Assembly (NCBI RefSeq): GCF_030815405.1
Contig: NZ_JAUSWX010000001.1
Coordinates: forward strand, 1,488,001-1,552,000
Source: Agromyces albus
Lineage (GTDB): Bacteria > Actinomycetota > Actinomycetes > Actinomycetales > Microbacteriaceae
Direction of reading: 5' to 3'
DNA length: 64,000 nt
A model generated the notes under the pieces. It did not search any database and had not been told where the DNA came from. It saw nothing but the letters and a program-made list of their open reading frames with translations. A program made the translations under genes and the position numbers. Positions within the stretch are counted from its first letter, which is position 1, and each line of letters begins with the position of its first letter. Positions 20,253 through 28,346 of the stretch are shown piece by piece.

Positions 20253-20990
20253 GTGCCCGTGTATCGAGATGAAGCCGTCGTGCTCCGCACCCACAAGCTG
20301 GGTGAGGCCGATCGCATCCTCACGCTGCTCACGCGCCGGCACGGCAAGGTCAGAGCGGTCGCGAAGGGAGTGCGCCGAACCGGATCGAAGTTCGGTGCGC
20401 GACTCGAGCCGTTCATGGTCGCCGACCTGCAGCTCTACGAGGGCCGCACCCTCGACGTCGTGACCCAGGCGGAGTCGATCGGCTCCTACGGCGCGGAGAT
20501 CACCCAGAACTACGGGTCGTACACGGCGGCGAACGCGATGGTCGAGGCGGCCGACAAGCTCACCGAAGACGAGGGATCGCTGCAGCAGTACCTCCTGCTC
20601 GTCGGCGCGCTCCGCTCGCTCTCGCGTTTGGAGCACGGTGCCAGCCTCACCCTCGACTCCTACCTGCTGCGCGCCCTCGCCCTCGCCGGGTGGGCGCCGA
20701 GCTTCCAGGACTGCGCGCGCTGCGGCAAGGTCGGTGAGCACACGGCGGTCGTCGTGCAGCTCGGCGGAGTGGTCTGCGATGACGATGCGCCGCCCGGCAC
20801 GCCGCGCATCGCCCGCTCGACCGTCGCCCTGCTCGGCGCCCTGCTCGCCGGAGATTGGGCCTTTGCCGAGGCGGCCGGCGAGGGCGACCGCAACCAGGCG
20901 AGCGGCATCGTCGCCGCCTACACCCAGTGGCACCTCGAGCGCGGCCTCCGCTCGCTGTCCCACGTCGACCGAGAAACGGCGGCCCCGTGA
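20253..20990 (+). CDS. recO: DNA repair protein RecO
   Basis: A 245-residue RecO, which loads RecA at gaps with RecR. The OB-fold N-terminus has [53 protein letters not shown] zinc site begins with CARCG, but the second Cys pair is reduced to one Cys (VVCDDDA), so metal binding may be altered or lost. Such degeneration is known in some RecO lineages. GTG 20253 follows a -10 box. The stop overlaps the uppS start as GTGA. Confidence 0.95.
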   Translation: MPVYRDEAVVLRTHKLGEADRILTLLTRRHGKVRAVAKGVRRTGSKFGARLEPFMVADLQLYEGRTLDVVTQAESIGSYGAEITQNYGSYTAANAMVEAADKLTEDEGSLQQYLLLVGALRSLSRLEHGASLTLDSYLLRALALAGWAPSFQDCARCGKVGEHTAVVVQLGGVVCDDDAPPGTPRIARSTVALLGALLAGDWAFAEAAGEGDRNQASGIVAAYTQWHLERGLRSLSHVDRETAAP

Positions 20991-21793
20991 GCCCGAAGCC
21001 CTACACCCATCGTGACGCGGTGCCCTACCGGCCGATCGATTGGACGGGCCTCTATCCTCCCGAGCTTCCGAAGGGCGCCGTGCCGAACCACGTCGCGATC
21101 GTCATGGACGGCAACGGCAGGTGGGCGAACCGCCGGGGACTCACGCGCATCGAAGGACACAAGGCGGGGGAGGCGGCCCTCCTCGATGTCGTGGCGGGTG
21201 CCATCCAGGCCGGGGTGAAGCACGTCTCGGTCTACGCGTTCTCGACCGAGAACTGGAAGCGCTCACCCGAGGAGGTGCGCTTCCTCATGGGCTACAACCG
21301 CGACGTGCTGCACCGGCGTCGCGACCAGCTCAACGAGTGGGGCGTGCGCATCCGCTGGGCGGGGCGGCGCCCTCGGCTCTGGGCGTCGGTCATCAACGAG
21401 CTCCAGTACGCCGAGAAGCTCACCGCCCGAAACGACACGCTCACCCTCACGATGTGCGTGAACTACGGCGGTCGCAACGAGCTGGCCGACGCCGTGCGCT
21501 CGATCGCCGACGACGTGGCATCCGGGCGCATCCGCCCCTCCGCCGTCACGGAGAAGCTCATCGCCAAGCGCCTCTACGTACCCGAGCTGCCCGACGTCGA
21601 CCTCTTCGTTCGCAGCTCCGGAGAGCAGCGCACCTCGAACTTCATGCTCTGGCAGTCGGCGTACGCCGAGATGGTCTTCCTCGACACGCTCTGGCCTGAC
21701 TTCTCGCGCACCGAGCTCTGGCAGGCGATCGAGGTCTACGCGGCCCGCAACCGCCGGTTCGGCGGCGCGGTCGACGCGCCGACCGCGGGGTGA
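20987..21793 (+). CDS. uppS: isoprenyl (polyprenyl) transferase, UppS family
   Basis: A 268-residue cis-prenyltransferase making long-chain polyprenyl diphosphate, the lipid carrier for cell-wall synthesis. The [17 protein letters not shown] segment holds the catalytic Asp41. [16 protein letters not shown] and the C-terminal [27 protein letters not shown] complete the family pattern. GTG 20987 overlaps the recO stop. Chain length (decaprenyl or undecaprenyl) cannot be told from sequence by eye. Confidence 0.95.
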   Translation: MSPKPYTHRDAVPYRPIDWTGLYPPELPKGAVPNHVAIVMDGNGRWANRRGLTRIEGHKAGEAALLDVVAGAIQAGVKHVSVYAFSTENWKRSPEEVRFLMGYNRDVLHRRRDQLNEWGVRIRWAGRRPRLWASVINELQYAEKLTARNDTLTLTMCVNYGGRNELADAVRSIADDVASGRIRPSAVTEKLIAKRLYVPELPDVDLFVRSSGEQRTSNFMLWQSAYAEMVFLDTLWPDFSRTELWQAIEVYAARNRRFGGAVDAPTAG

Positions 21794-21801
21794 GCGCTGC
21801 G

Positions 21802-22365
21802 CTACCGCACGGCTTGCGCGAACGCTCCCGAGAGCCACGTCTCCGCCTCGCGAGGGCTTCGGAGCCGCACGATCGTGAGCTGCGGATGCCTCGCCGCGGC
21901 GCCTTCGACGAGAGACGACCACGTCGAATGCGTGCGCCAGGCCCAGCGCACGATGTGGTCGGCGTCGGTGAACGCCGTGCGCAGAGGCGGCTCGACGTTG
22001 CCGTTCCAGAGCACCTCGCGACGCACCTGTCGCCTGACCGTGCGCCGCAGCACGCGGAACATCACGAGCGGCCGTGGGTAGTCGAGCCACACGAGGAGTT
22101 GCGCACGTGACGCGAGAAGGTCCCGCGCGTCGGCGTAGAGCCACTCGGTGGCCCATTCGGCTCGCGACGTGAAGGCGGCGACCTCTTCCATGAAGCTCGG
22201 GCGCGGGGTCCAGCCGGGCCCGTGCCGCAAGGCGTCGATCTCCTGGTACGGGATGCCGGAGGCGGCTGCGAGTCTCCGCGTGAACGTCGACTTCCCCGAA
22301 CCGCTCGTGCCCGCGACGATCACCCGTCGGGGTCGAAGCGGGAGCGGGTCGGAGGGGCTGAGCAT
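21802..22365 (-). CDS. P-loop kinase-like protein (topology-modulation/FlaR-like AAA)
   Basis: A protein of about 187 residues with an N-terminal Walker A (VIVAGTSGSGKSTFTRRLA) and the EIDALRHGPGWTPRPSF segment typical of small kinases annotated as 'topology modulation protein' or adenylate kinase-like. LLVWLDYPRP is a Walker B-like strand and RRTVRRQVRREVLW a lid-like basic helix. Two adjacent ATGs (22368 and 22365) are possible; TACGCT ends 6 nt before the second on this strand. A longer in-frame extension would overlap the divergent dsbA gene and is rejected. Substrate unknown. Confidence 0.8.
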   Translation of the reverse strand: MLSPSDPLPLRPRRVIVAGTSGSGKSTFTRRLAAASGIPYQEIDALRHGPGWTPRPSFMEEVAAFTSRAEWATEWLYADARDLLASRAQLLVWLDYPRPLVMFRVLRRTVRRQVRREVLWNGNVEPPLRTAFTDADHIVRWAWRTHSTWSSLVEGAAARHPQLTIVRLRSPREAETWLSGAFAQAVR

Positions 22366-22441
22366 CATCCGAGCGTATCCAACGACGTCGCCGCATTCCG
22401 GTGCGGGAATAGGCGGACGGCAACATCCGTTCGCATACATC

Positions 22442-23107
22442 GTGAGTGAGGCCATCAAGATCGACATCTGGTCCGACATCGCGTGCCCGTGGTGCTACAT
22501 CGGCAAGCGGCACCTCGAGAGCGGCATCGCCGCGCTCGGCGCCGACGCCCCCGACGTCGAGATCGAGTACCACTCGTTCGAACTCGCGCCCGACACTCCC
22601 GTCGACTTCCACGGGTCCGAGGTCGACTTCCTCGCCAAGCACAAGGGCCTGCCGGCCGCGCAGGTGCACCAGATGCTCGATCACGTCACGGGCGTCGCTG
22701 CAGCAGCGGGACTCGACTACGACTTCGACGCGCTCCAGCACACGAAGACCCTGAAGGCCCACGAGCTGCTGCACTTCGCGAAGGAGCAGGGCCTGCAGCT
22801 CGAGCTCACCGAGCGCCTCATGCGCGCGTACTTCACCGAGGGGCGCCACGTCGGCCGTATCGACGATCTCGTCGAGCTCGCGGCCGAGGTCGGGCTCGAC
22901 GCCGACGCGGCACGCACCGCGCTCGAGTCGGGGCACTTCGCCGCCGACGTGCAGGCCGACATCGCACAGGCCGGCGCCTACGGCATCAACGGCGTGCCGT
23001 TCTTCGTGTTCGAGGGCAAGTACGGCGTCTCGGGCGCCCAGCCCGCCGAGGTCTTCACCCAGGTGCTCACGCAAGTCGCCGGCGAGCGCGACGAGACCGC
23101 AGCGTGA
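22442..23107 (+). CDS. DsbA family oxidoreductase (FrnE-like)
   Basis: A 221-residue thioredoxin-fold protein. The CPWC active site is at Cys15-Cys18 in IDIWSDIACPWCYIGK. A helical insertion follows, and the cis-Pro loop is in INGVPFFVFEGKYGVSGAQP. There is no signal peptide, as in FrnE/YwbO-type cytoplasmic disulfide isomerases connected with oxidative stress. GTG 22442 puts the fold right at the N-terminus. The last codons overlap the start of a 41-residue Cys-containing ORF. Confidence 0.93.
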   Translation: MSEAIKIDIWSDIACPWCYIGKRHLESGIAALGADAPDVEIEYHSFELAPDTPVDFHGSEVDFLAKHKGLPAAQVHQMLDHVTGVAAAAGLDYDFDALQHTKTLKAHELLHFAKEQGLQLELTERLMRAYFTEGRHVGRIDDLVELAAEVGLDADAARTALESGHFAADVQADIAQAGAYGINGVPFFVFEGKYGVSGAQPAEVFTQVLTQVAGERDETAA

Positions 23108-23229
23108 CCGACGAAGCGACGACGACGGATGCCGCAGCGCCGTCGCCGTTCACGATGGTGACGGGCGACCCGTCCGCGATGGTGTGCGACGGCGACGTCT
23201 GCTACATCCCCGGAGCCTCCACGGAGTAG
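23104..23229 (+). CDS. small Cys-containing protein coupled to the DsbA-like gene
   Basis: A 41-codon ORF starts at GTG 23104, overlapping the dsbA stop as GTGA, and ends at TAG 23227-23229. The N-terminal part is Thr/Ala-rich. The C-terminal half reads G-D-P-S-A-M-V-C-D-G-D-V-C-Y-I-P-G, with two Cys four residues apart. The overlap and the Cys pair suggest a real partner, substrate or redox regulator of the DsbA-like protein. I do not recognise a named family. Confidence 0.65.
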   Translation: MTDEATTTDAAAPSPFTMVTGDPSAMVCDGDVCYIPGASTE

Positions 23230-23263
23230 CGCGGCCAGCGCGTCGGCCTGTCCGTCCGCCCGG

Positions 23264-23746
23264 CTACTCGGGGTCGGTGATGTCGGCGACCGTGGCATCG
23301 AACGCGTCGACGAGCCGGTCGGCATCCACGAAGAGACTGCGACCGTGCTCGCCCGCGCCCATCGATACGCGGCGCCCGGCGATCGTGGCGTCGACCACGA
23401 CGGGCCACGCGGTCGTCGAGCCGAGCGGCGTGATGGTGCCGCGCTCGTATCCCGTCGCCGCGAGCGCGAGCGAGGCATCCGGAAGCTGGAGCTTGTTCAC
23501 ACCGAGCAGCGCCCTGAGCTTGGGCCACGAGATCTTGCGGCCGCCGGGCACGAGCGCGAAGACGTAGGTATCGTCGCTGCGCTTGACGACGAGCGACTTC
23601 ACGATGTCGGCCGGCGTGATGCCCATGAGCTCGGCGGCCTCCTCGAGGCTGCCGGCGGCCGGCCGCTCGATGATGTCGACCTCGAGGCCGCGCGCCGCGG
23701 CATCCGCTCGCACGCGGTCCGCACCGATGAGTTCACCGTCGGTCAT
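23264..23746 (-). CDS. YbaK/EbsC-type aminoacyl-tRNA deacylase
   Basis: A 160-residue protein of the YbaK/ProRS-editing superfamily, which clears misacylated tRNA such as Cys-tRNA(Pro). It has the KSLVV motif (ADIVKSLVVKRSDDTYVFALVPGGRKIS), a GTITPLG turn and a TAWPVVVDATIAGRRVSMGAGEHGRSLFVD C-terminus. ATG 23746 is chosen because GGAGG stands five bases upstream; an in-frame GTG four codons earlier overlaps that site. It is convergent with the small ORF and divergent from dusB. Confidence 0.88.
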   Translation of the reverse strand: MTDGELIGADRVRADAAARGLEVDIIERPAAGSLEEAAELMGITPADIVKSLVVKRSDDTYVFALVPGGRKISWPKLRALLGVNKLQLPDASLALAATGYERGTITPLGSTTAWPVVVDATIAGRRVSMGAGEHGRSLFVDADRLVDAFDATVADITDPE

Positions 23747-23835
23747 CTCGTCCTCCACAGTCTGGTCCTCCTCGGAATCCTAGGCGCGCAAGCGGCCGGT
23801 GGGCGCCGGGCGCTGCAAGTCTGGGAGAATCGACG

Positions 23836-24996
23836 GTGATGTCATCGATCACCACGCTTCCCGCGGGCCCGCTCACGATCGGCGGGCTCCAACTCGACGT
23901 GCCCGTCGTGCTTGCCCCCATGGCGGGCATCACGAACACGGCGTTCCGTCGGCTCTGTCGCGAGTTCGGCGCCGGCCTCTACGTGAGCGAGATGATCACG
24001 TCGCGCGCGCTCGTCGAGCGCACCACCGAATCCATGCGGCTCATCACGCACCACGAGTCAGAGGTCCCGCGTTCCATCCAGCTCTATGGCGTCGACCCGA
24101 AGACGGTCGCCGAAGCCGTCACGATGCTCGTGGCCGAAGATCGCGCCGACCACATCGACCTGAACTTCGGATGCCCCGTGCCGAAGGTCACCCGCAAGGG
24201 CGGCGGCGCCGCGTTGCCGTGGAAGACGGGGCTGTTCCGGGGCATCGTCGAGGGGGCGGTGCGCGCCGCCGGCGACGTGCCCCTCACCATCAAGATGCGC
24301 AAGGGTATCGACTCCGACCACCTCACCTACCTCGAGGCCGGCCGCATCGCCGAGGGCGCCGGCGTTGCGGCCGTGGCGCTGCACGCGCGCACGGCCGCCG
24401 AGTTCTACTCGGGCGAGGCCGACTGGTCGGCGATCGCGAGATTGAAAGAGACGGTCACCAGCGTGCCGGTGCTCGGCAACGGCGACATCTGGTCGGCCGA
24501 CGACGCGCTCCGCATGGTGTCAGAGACCGGCTGCGACGGCGTGGTCGTCGGGCGCGGATGCCTCGGCCGGCCGTGGCTCTTCGGCGATCTCGCTGCAGCG
24601 TTCCGCGGCGAGGCGCGAACGGCCACGCCCTCGCTCGGCGAGGTCGCGCAGACCTTCCGCAGGCACGCCGAGCTGCTGACCGAGTTCTTCGACAGCGAGG
24701 AGCGGGGGTGCCGCGACATCCGCAAGCACGTCGCCTGGTACTTCAAGGGCTACCCCGTGGGCGGTGAGCTTCGCTCGCGCCTCGCAACGGTCGAGTCGCT
24801 CGAGCAGCTCGACGAACTGCTCGGCACGCTCGACTGGTCGACGCCCTACCCGGGCGAAGGCGCCGAGGGGCCACGGGGGCGTGCCGGCACGCCGAAGAAG
24901 CCGGCCTTGCCCGAGCGCTGGCTCGACTCGCAAGAGCTCGTCGGCGACGATCGGGTCACCCTCGTCGATGCAGAATTGGACACCAGTGGCGGCTGA
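23836..24996 (+). CDS. dusB: tRNA-dihydrouridine synthase
   Basis: A 386-residue flavoprotein that reduces uridines in the tRNA D-loop. The TIM barrel has LAPMAGITNTAFRRLCREFGAGLYVSEMI, a DLNFGCPVPKVTRKGGGAALP segment with the catalytic Cys, the K-M-R (TIKMRKG) motif and LHARTAAEFYSGEADW. GTG 23836 and ATG 23839 are adjacent; GGGAGAAT upstream could be an RBS or a -10 element. It overlaps dgt slightly. The dusB-dgt-dnaG order is usual in actinobacteria. Confidence 0.95.
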   Translation: MMSSITTLPAGPLTIGGLQLDVPVVLAPMAGITNTAFRRLCREFGAGLYVSEMITSRALVERTTESMRLITHHESEVPRSIQLYGVDPKTVAEAVTMLVAEDRADHIDLNFGCPVPKVTRKGGGAALPWKTGLFRGIVEGAVRAAGDVPLTIKMRKGIDSDHLTYLEAGRIAEGAGVAAVALHARTAAEFYSGEADWSAIARLKETVTSVPVLGNGDIWSADDALRMVSETGCDGVVVGRGCLGRPWLFGDLAAAFRGEARTATPSLGEVAQTFRRHAELLTEFFDSEERGCRDIRKHVAWYFKGYPVGGELRSRLATVESLEQLDELLGTLDWSTPYPGEGAEGPRGRAGTPKKPALPERWLDSQELVGDDRVTLVDAELDTSGG

Positions 24997-26245
24997 TTCG
25001 AACGTGGGGCGCTACACCGAGTTCGACGCCGACCGCTGGCTGCCCGAGCAGCATTCCTCACCCCGAAGCGACTTCGCCCGCGACCGCGCGCGCCTGCTGC
25101 ACTCGAGTGCGCTTCGTCGGCTCGCCGCGAAGACCCAGGTGCTGAGCCCCACCGCCGGCCTCGATTTCGCACGCAACCGGCTCACGCACTCGCTCGAGGT
25201 CGCCCAAGTGGGTCGCGAGCTGGGAGAGAGCCTCGGCCTCGACCCCGACGTCGTCGACACCGCGTGCCTCGCGCACGACCTCGGGCACCCGCCGTTCGGT
25301 CACAACGGCGAGCGCGCGCTCAACGACTGGGCGGCCGACATCGGGGGATTCGAGGGCAACGCACAGACCTTGCGCCTGCTCACGCGACTCGAGCCGAAGG
25401 TCTTCGGCGCCGACGGTCGCAGTTACGGGCTGAACCTCACGCGCGCGAGCCTCGATGCCAGCTGCAAGTATCCGTGGCCGGCCGAGTCGTCGGTCGCCGA
25501 TCCGAGCGGCCGTGCGAAGTTCGGCTTCTTCACCGACGACGTCGAGGTGTTCACCTGGCTCCGCGAGGGAGCTCCCGAGGGCGTGCGTTGCATCGAAGCC
25601 CAGGTCATGGATCTCTCCGACGACATCGCCTACTCGGTGCACGACTTCGAAGACGCGATCGTGAACGGCTACATCGACGTCGCAGCGCTCGGCAGCCGCG
25701 TCGACCACGATGCGCTCGTCGACTCGATGCACGAGTGGATCGGTGGCGAGATCGGTCACGACGGCCTTATCGCCGCGTTCGACCGGCTCGACCGGCTCGA
25801 CGGCTGGCCGGTCGCGTGGAGTGGCTCGCGTCACGATCTCGGAGCGCTCAAGAACCTCACGAGCCAGCTCATCGGCCGATTCGTACACGGCGCCATGTCA
25901 GCGACGCTCGCCGCACATCCCAGCGCGAGCCTCGTGCGGTTCGGCGCGAACATCGTCATTCCGCTCGACGTCCAGGCCGAGATCGCGGTGCTGAAGGGGA
26001 TCGTCGCGACGTTCGTGATGTCCCGCAACACCAGGCAGCCCATCTACACCCAGCAGCGACGCATCCTCGCCGATCTCGCCGACGTGCTGCTCGCGAGCAA
26101 TGGAGCCGAGCTCGACCCGGGGTTCTCGACCGACTGGGCTGCTGCCGCCGACGACGCGGCGCGCCAGCGCGTGGTCGTCGACCAGGTCGCGAGCCTCACC
26201 GACCAATCGGCGCTCGCCTGGTACGAACGGCTCGTGCAGCGCTGA
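24986..26245 (+). CDS. dgt: deoxyguanosinetriphosphate triphosphohydrolase-like protein (HD)
   Basis: A 419-residue HD-domain dNTPase that splits dGTP to deoxyguanosine and triphosphate. The metal-binding residues lie in RNRLTHSLEVAQVGRELG and CLAHDLGHPPFGHNGERAL, with the later MDLSDDIAYSVHDFEDA motif. GTG 24986, overlapping dusB by 11 bp, is preferred; ATG 24968 would add six residues. Neither has a strong RBS, which suggests coupling to dusB. dnaG follows. Confidence 0.93.
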   Translation: MAADSNVGRYTEFDADRWLPEQHSSPRSDFARDRARLLHSSALRRLAAKTQVLSPTAGLDFARNRLTHSLEVAQVGRELGESLGLDPDVVDTACLAHDLGHPPFGHNGERALNDWAADIGGFEGNAQTLRLLTRLEPKVFGADGRSYGLNLTRASLDASCKYPWPAESSVADPSGRAKFGFFTDDVEVFTWLREGAPEGVRCIEAQVMDLSDDIAYSVHDFEDAIVNGYIDVAALGSRVDHDALVDSMHEWIGGEIGHDGLIAAFDRLDRLDGWPVAWSGSRHDLGALKNLTSQLIGRFVHGAMSATLAAHPSASLVRFGANIVIPLDVQAEIAVLKGIVATFVMSRNTRQPIYTQQRRILADLADVLLASNGAELDPGFSTDWAAAADDAARQRVVVDQVASLTDQSALAWYERLVQR

Positions 26246-26274
26246 TGGCAGCCCTCCCCGCCTGCCCGGCGAAC

Positions 26275-26280
26275 TAGGAT
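26275..26280 (+). promoter_or_regulatory. leaderless -10 element for dnaG
   Basis: TAGGAT ends 7 nt before ATG 26288. It overlaps the alternative ATG 26279, which argues for 26288 as the true start. Confidence 0.45.
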
Positions 26281-26287
26281 GAAGTCC

Positions 26288-28159
26288 ATGGCGGGCCGCA
26301 TTCGACAGAGCGATGTCGATGAGGTGAAGGCCCGCACGAACATCGCCGACATCATCGGCGAGCACGTGAGCCTGAAGTCCGCGGGCGTCGGCTCGCTGAA
26401 GGGTCTCTGCCCCTTCCACGACGAGCGCAGTCCGAGCTTCCACGTGCGGCCGGGGCTCGGCTACTACCACTGCTTCGGCTGTGGTGAATCCGGCGACGTC
26501 TACACCTTCCTCCAGCGCATGGACCACGTCTCCTTCACCGAGGCGGTCGAGCGGCTGGCCGGCAGCATCGGCTTCGAGCTGCACTACGAAGACGGCGGGC
26601 AGGCGTCCGATCACGGCAACCGCGCGCGACTCCTCGCCGCCAACCAGGCGGCTGCCGAGTACTTCATCGAGCAGCTCGGGTCGCCCGAGGCGGAGGTGGG
26701 TCGGCGGTTCCTCGGCGAACGCGGGTTCGATGCCGAGGCGGCGAGGCGATTCAGTGTCGGCTTCGCACCGAAGAGCTGGGACGCGCTCACCAACCACCTG
26801 AAGAGGCGGGGGTTCACGACCGAGGAGCTCGCAGCGGCCGGTCTCGTCTCGCAGGGCGACCGCGGCGTCTACGATCGGTTCCGCGGCCGTCTCGTGTGGC
26901 CGATTCGCGACGTCACCGGGCAGACCGTCGGGTTCGGCGCGCGACGCCTTCTCGACGACGATCAGGGCCCCAAATACCTGAACACTCCCGAGACCGCGAT
27001 CTACCACAAGGCGCAAGTGCTCTATGGCCTCGACCTCGCCAAGCGCGACATCGCCAAGACCCATCGCGTCGTCGTCGTCGAGGGGTACACCGACGTGATG
27101 GCGTGCCATCTCGCCGGTGTCACGACGGCGATCGCGACATCCGGCACCGCCTTCGGCGTCGATCACATCAAGGTGCTCCGCCGCGTTCTCGGTGACGACT
27201 CCGGACTCGGAGAGGTCGTGTTCACCTTCGACGGCGACGCGGCCGGGCAGCAGGCGGCGATGCGGGCCTTCGCCGAGGAGCAGCGCTTCGCCGCGCAGAC
27301 CTTCGTCGCGGTCGCGCCCGACGGGCTCGACCCGTGCGACCTCCGACTGGCACGCGGCGATGCCGCGGTGCGTTCGCTCGTCGACTCTCGTCAGCCGATG
27401 TTCGAGTTCGTCATCCGTCACACGCTCACCCGCTACGACCTCGAGACCGTCGAGGGCCGCGTCGCGGCACTGCGGGCGGCCGCGCCGATCGTCGCCGACA
27501 TCCGCGATCCGTCGCTCCGGCCCGGGTACACGCGAGAGCTCGCTCGCATGCTCGGGCTCGAACTCGCCGAAGTGACTCGTGCGGTGCGCGGTGCCACAGG
27601 GCGGCCCAAGCCGGGCAGTGAGGGCGGGTCGGCGGCATCCGGTGCGGGTTCGGTCCAGTCGGGGGCGACGGATGCCGCCGAGCGCCCGTTCTCGATCACC
27701 GAGCTGCCGAGCGACCCCTCCACACGCCTCGAGCGGGATGCCCTCCAGGCCATGCTGCAATTCCCCGACGCCGTGGGCCACGACCTCTTGCGGCACGCGG
27801 CCGACAGCCGATTCGGCAACGCATCGCTCGCGGTCGTGCGCGACGGCATCGCGTCGGTGCTCGCCTCGCCCGATCCCGCCATCCGCATCGAGCGGGTCGT
27901 CGCCGAGGTGCCGGCCCCGTTTGCGGGGGTCGTGCAGCAGCTCGCGGTCGCGCCCGTTCCGCAGCGCGATGAGGCAGAGCTCGCGTCCTATGTGCGAGGC
28001 GTCGTGAGCGCACTCGTCGATCGCGAGCTCCTGCGCCAGAAGTCCGAACTGCTCGGGCGGCTCCAGCGCACCGACCCGAGCGACGCCGCGACGTTCGCGA
28101 CGCTGCAGCGCGCACTCGTCGAGCTCGAGACCGAGCGGCGCGCGCTTCGAGCCGAGTGA
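26288..28159 (+). CDS. dnaG: DNA primase
   Basis: A 623-residue primase that makes RNA primers at the replication fork. The zinc ribbon uses Cys41, His44, Cys62 and Cys65 (CPFHDE ... YHCFGCG). The RNA polymerase core and Toprim domain follow, with RVVVVEGYTDVMACHLAG and FDGDAAGQQAAMRAF. The C-terminal helicase-binding region (about 480-620) follows a Gly/Ser-rich linker (GGSAASGAGSVQSG). ATG 26288 gives the usual AGRIRQSDVDEVKARTNI start. The gene has its own probable promoter. Confidence 0.96.
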   Translation: MAGRIRQSDVDEVKARTNIADIIGEHVSLKSAGVGSLKGLCPFHDERSPSFHVRPGLGYYHCFGCGESGDVYTFLQRMDHVSFTEAVERLAGSIGFELHYEDGGQASDHGNRARLLAANQAAAEYFIEQLGSPEAEVGRRFLGERGFDAEAARRFSVGFAPKSWDALTNHLKRRGFTTEELAAAGLVSQGDRGVYDRFRGRLVWPIRDVTGQTVGFGARRLLDDDQGPKYLNTPETAIYHKAQVLYGLDLAKRDIAKTHRVVVVEGYTDVMACHLAGVTTAIATSGTAFGVDHIKVLRRVLGDDSGLGEVVFTFDGDAAGQQAAMRAFAEEQRFAAQTFVAVAPDGLDPCDLRLARGDAAVRSLVDSRQPMFEFVIRHTLTRYDLETVEGRVAALRAAAPIVADIRDPSLRPGYTRELARMLGLELAEVTRAVRGATGRPKPGSEGGSAASGAGSVQSGATDAAERPFSITELPSDPSTRLERDALQAMLQFPDAVGHDLLRHAADSRFGNASLAVVRDGIASVLASPDPAIRIERVVAEVPAPFAGVVQQLAVAPVPQRDEAELASYVRGVVSALVDRELLRQKSELLGRLQRTDPSDAATFATLQRALVELETERRALRAE

Positions 28160-28346
28160 GTCCATCCGTCATCCGGGCTCTCCACGCGGATCGTGTGCGT
28201 AAAAGATTGCAGATCGGTAAATATTCCTCCGTTTCGACGGCCCTCGATGCAACATCCGGGCCTCGTGTGCTAGGTCTGGGGTATACGAGAACGCGCCGCG
28301 GTTCACTGCTGCGCGCTTCATTCCTGACAGGAAGAGGTAGACGGAT
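28160..28346 (+). promoter_or_regulatory. AT-richer promoter region of the peptide importer operon
   Basis: This 187-bp gap holds locally AT-rich DNA (around 28201-28226, with TTGCAG at 28207 and TAAATATT) and a TATACG box at 28282-28287. AGGAAGAGG, the ribosome-binding site, precedes ATG 28347. Exact promoter boxes and any operator cannot be fixed by eye. Confidence 0.45.

Noticed and set aside
20700..20800. RecO with an incomplete zinc-binding Cys set as evidence of a broken gene
   Set aside because: Length, OB fold and gene context are intact, and loss of zinc Cys residues is known in functional RecO proteins.
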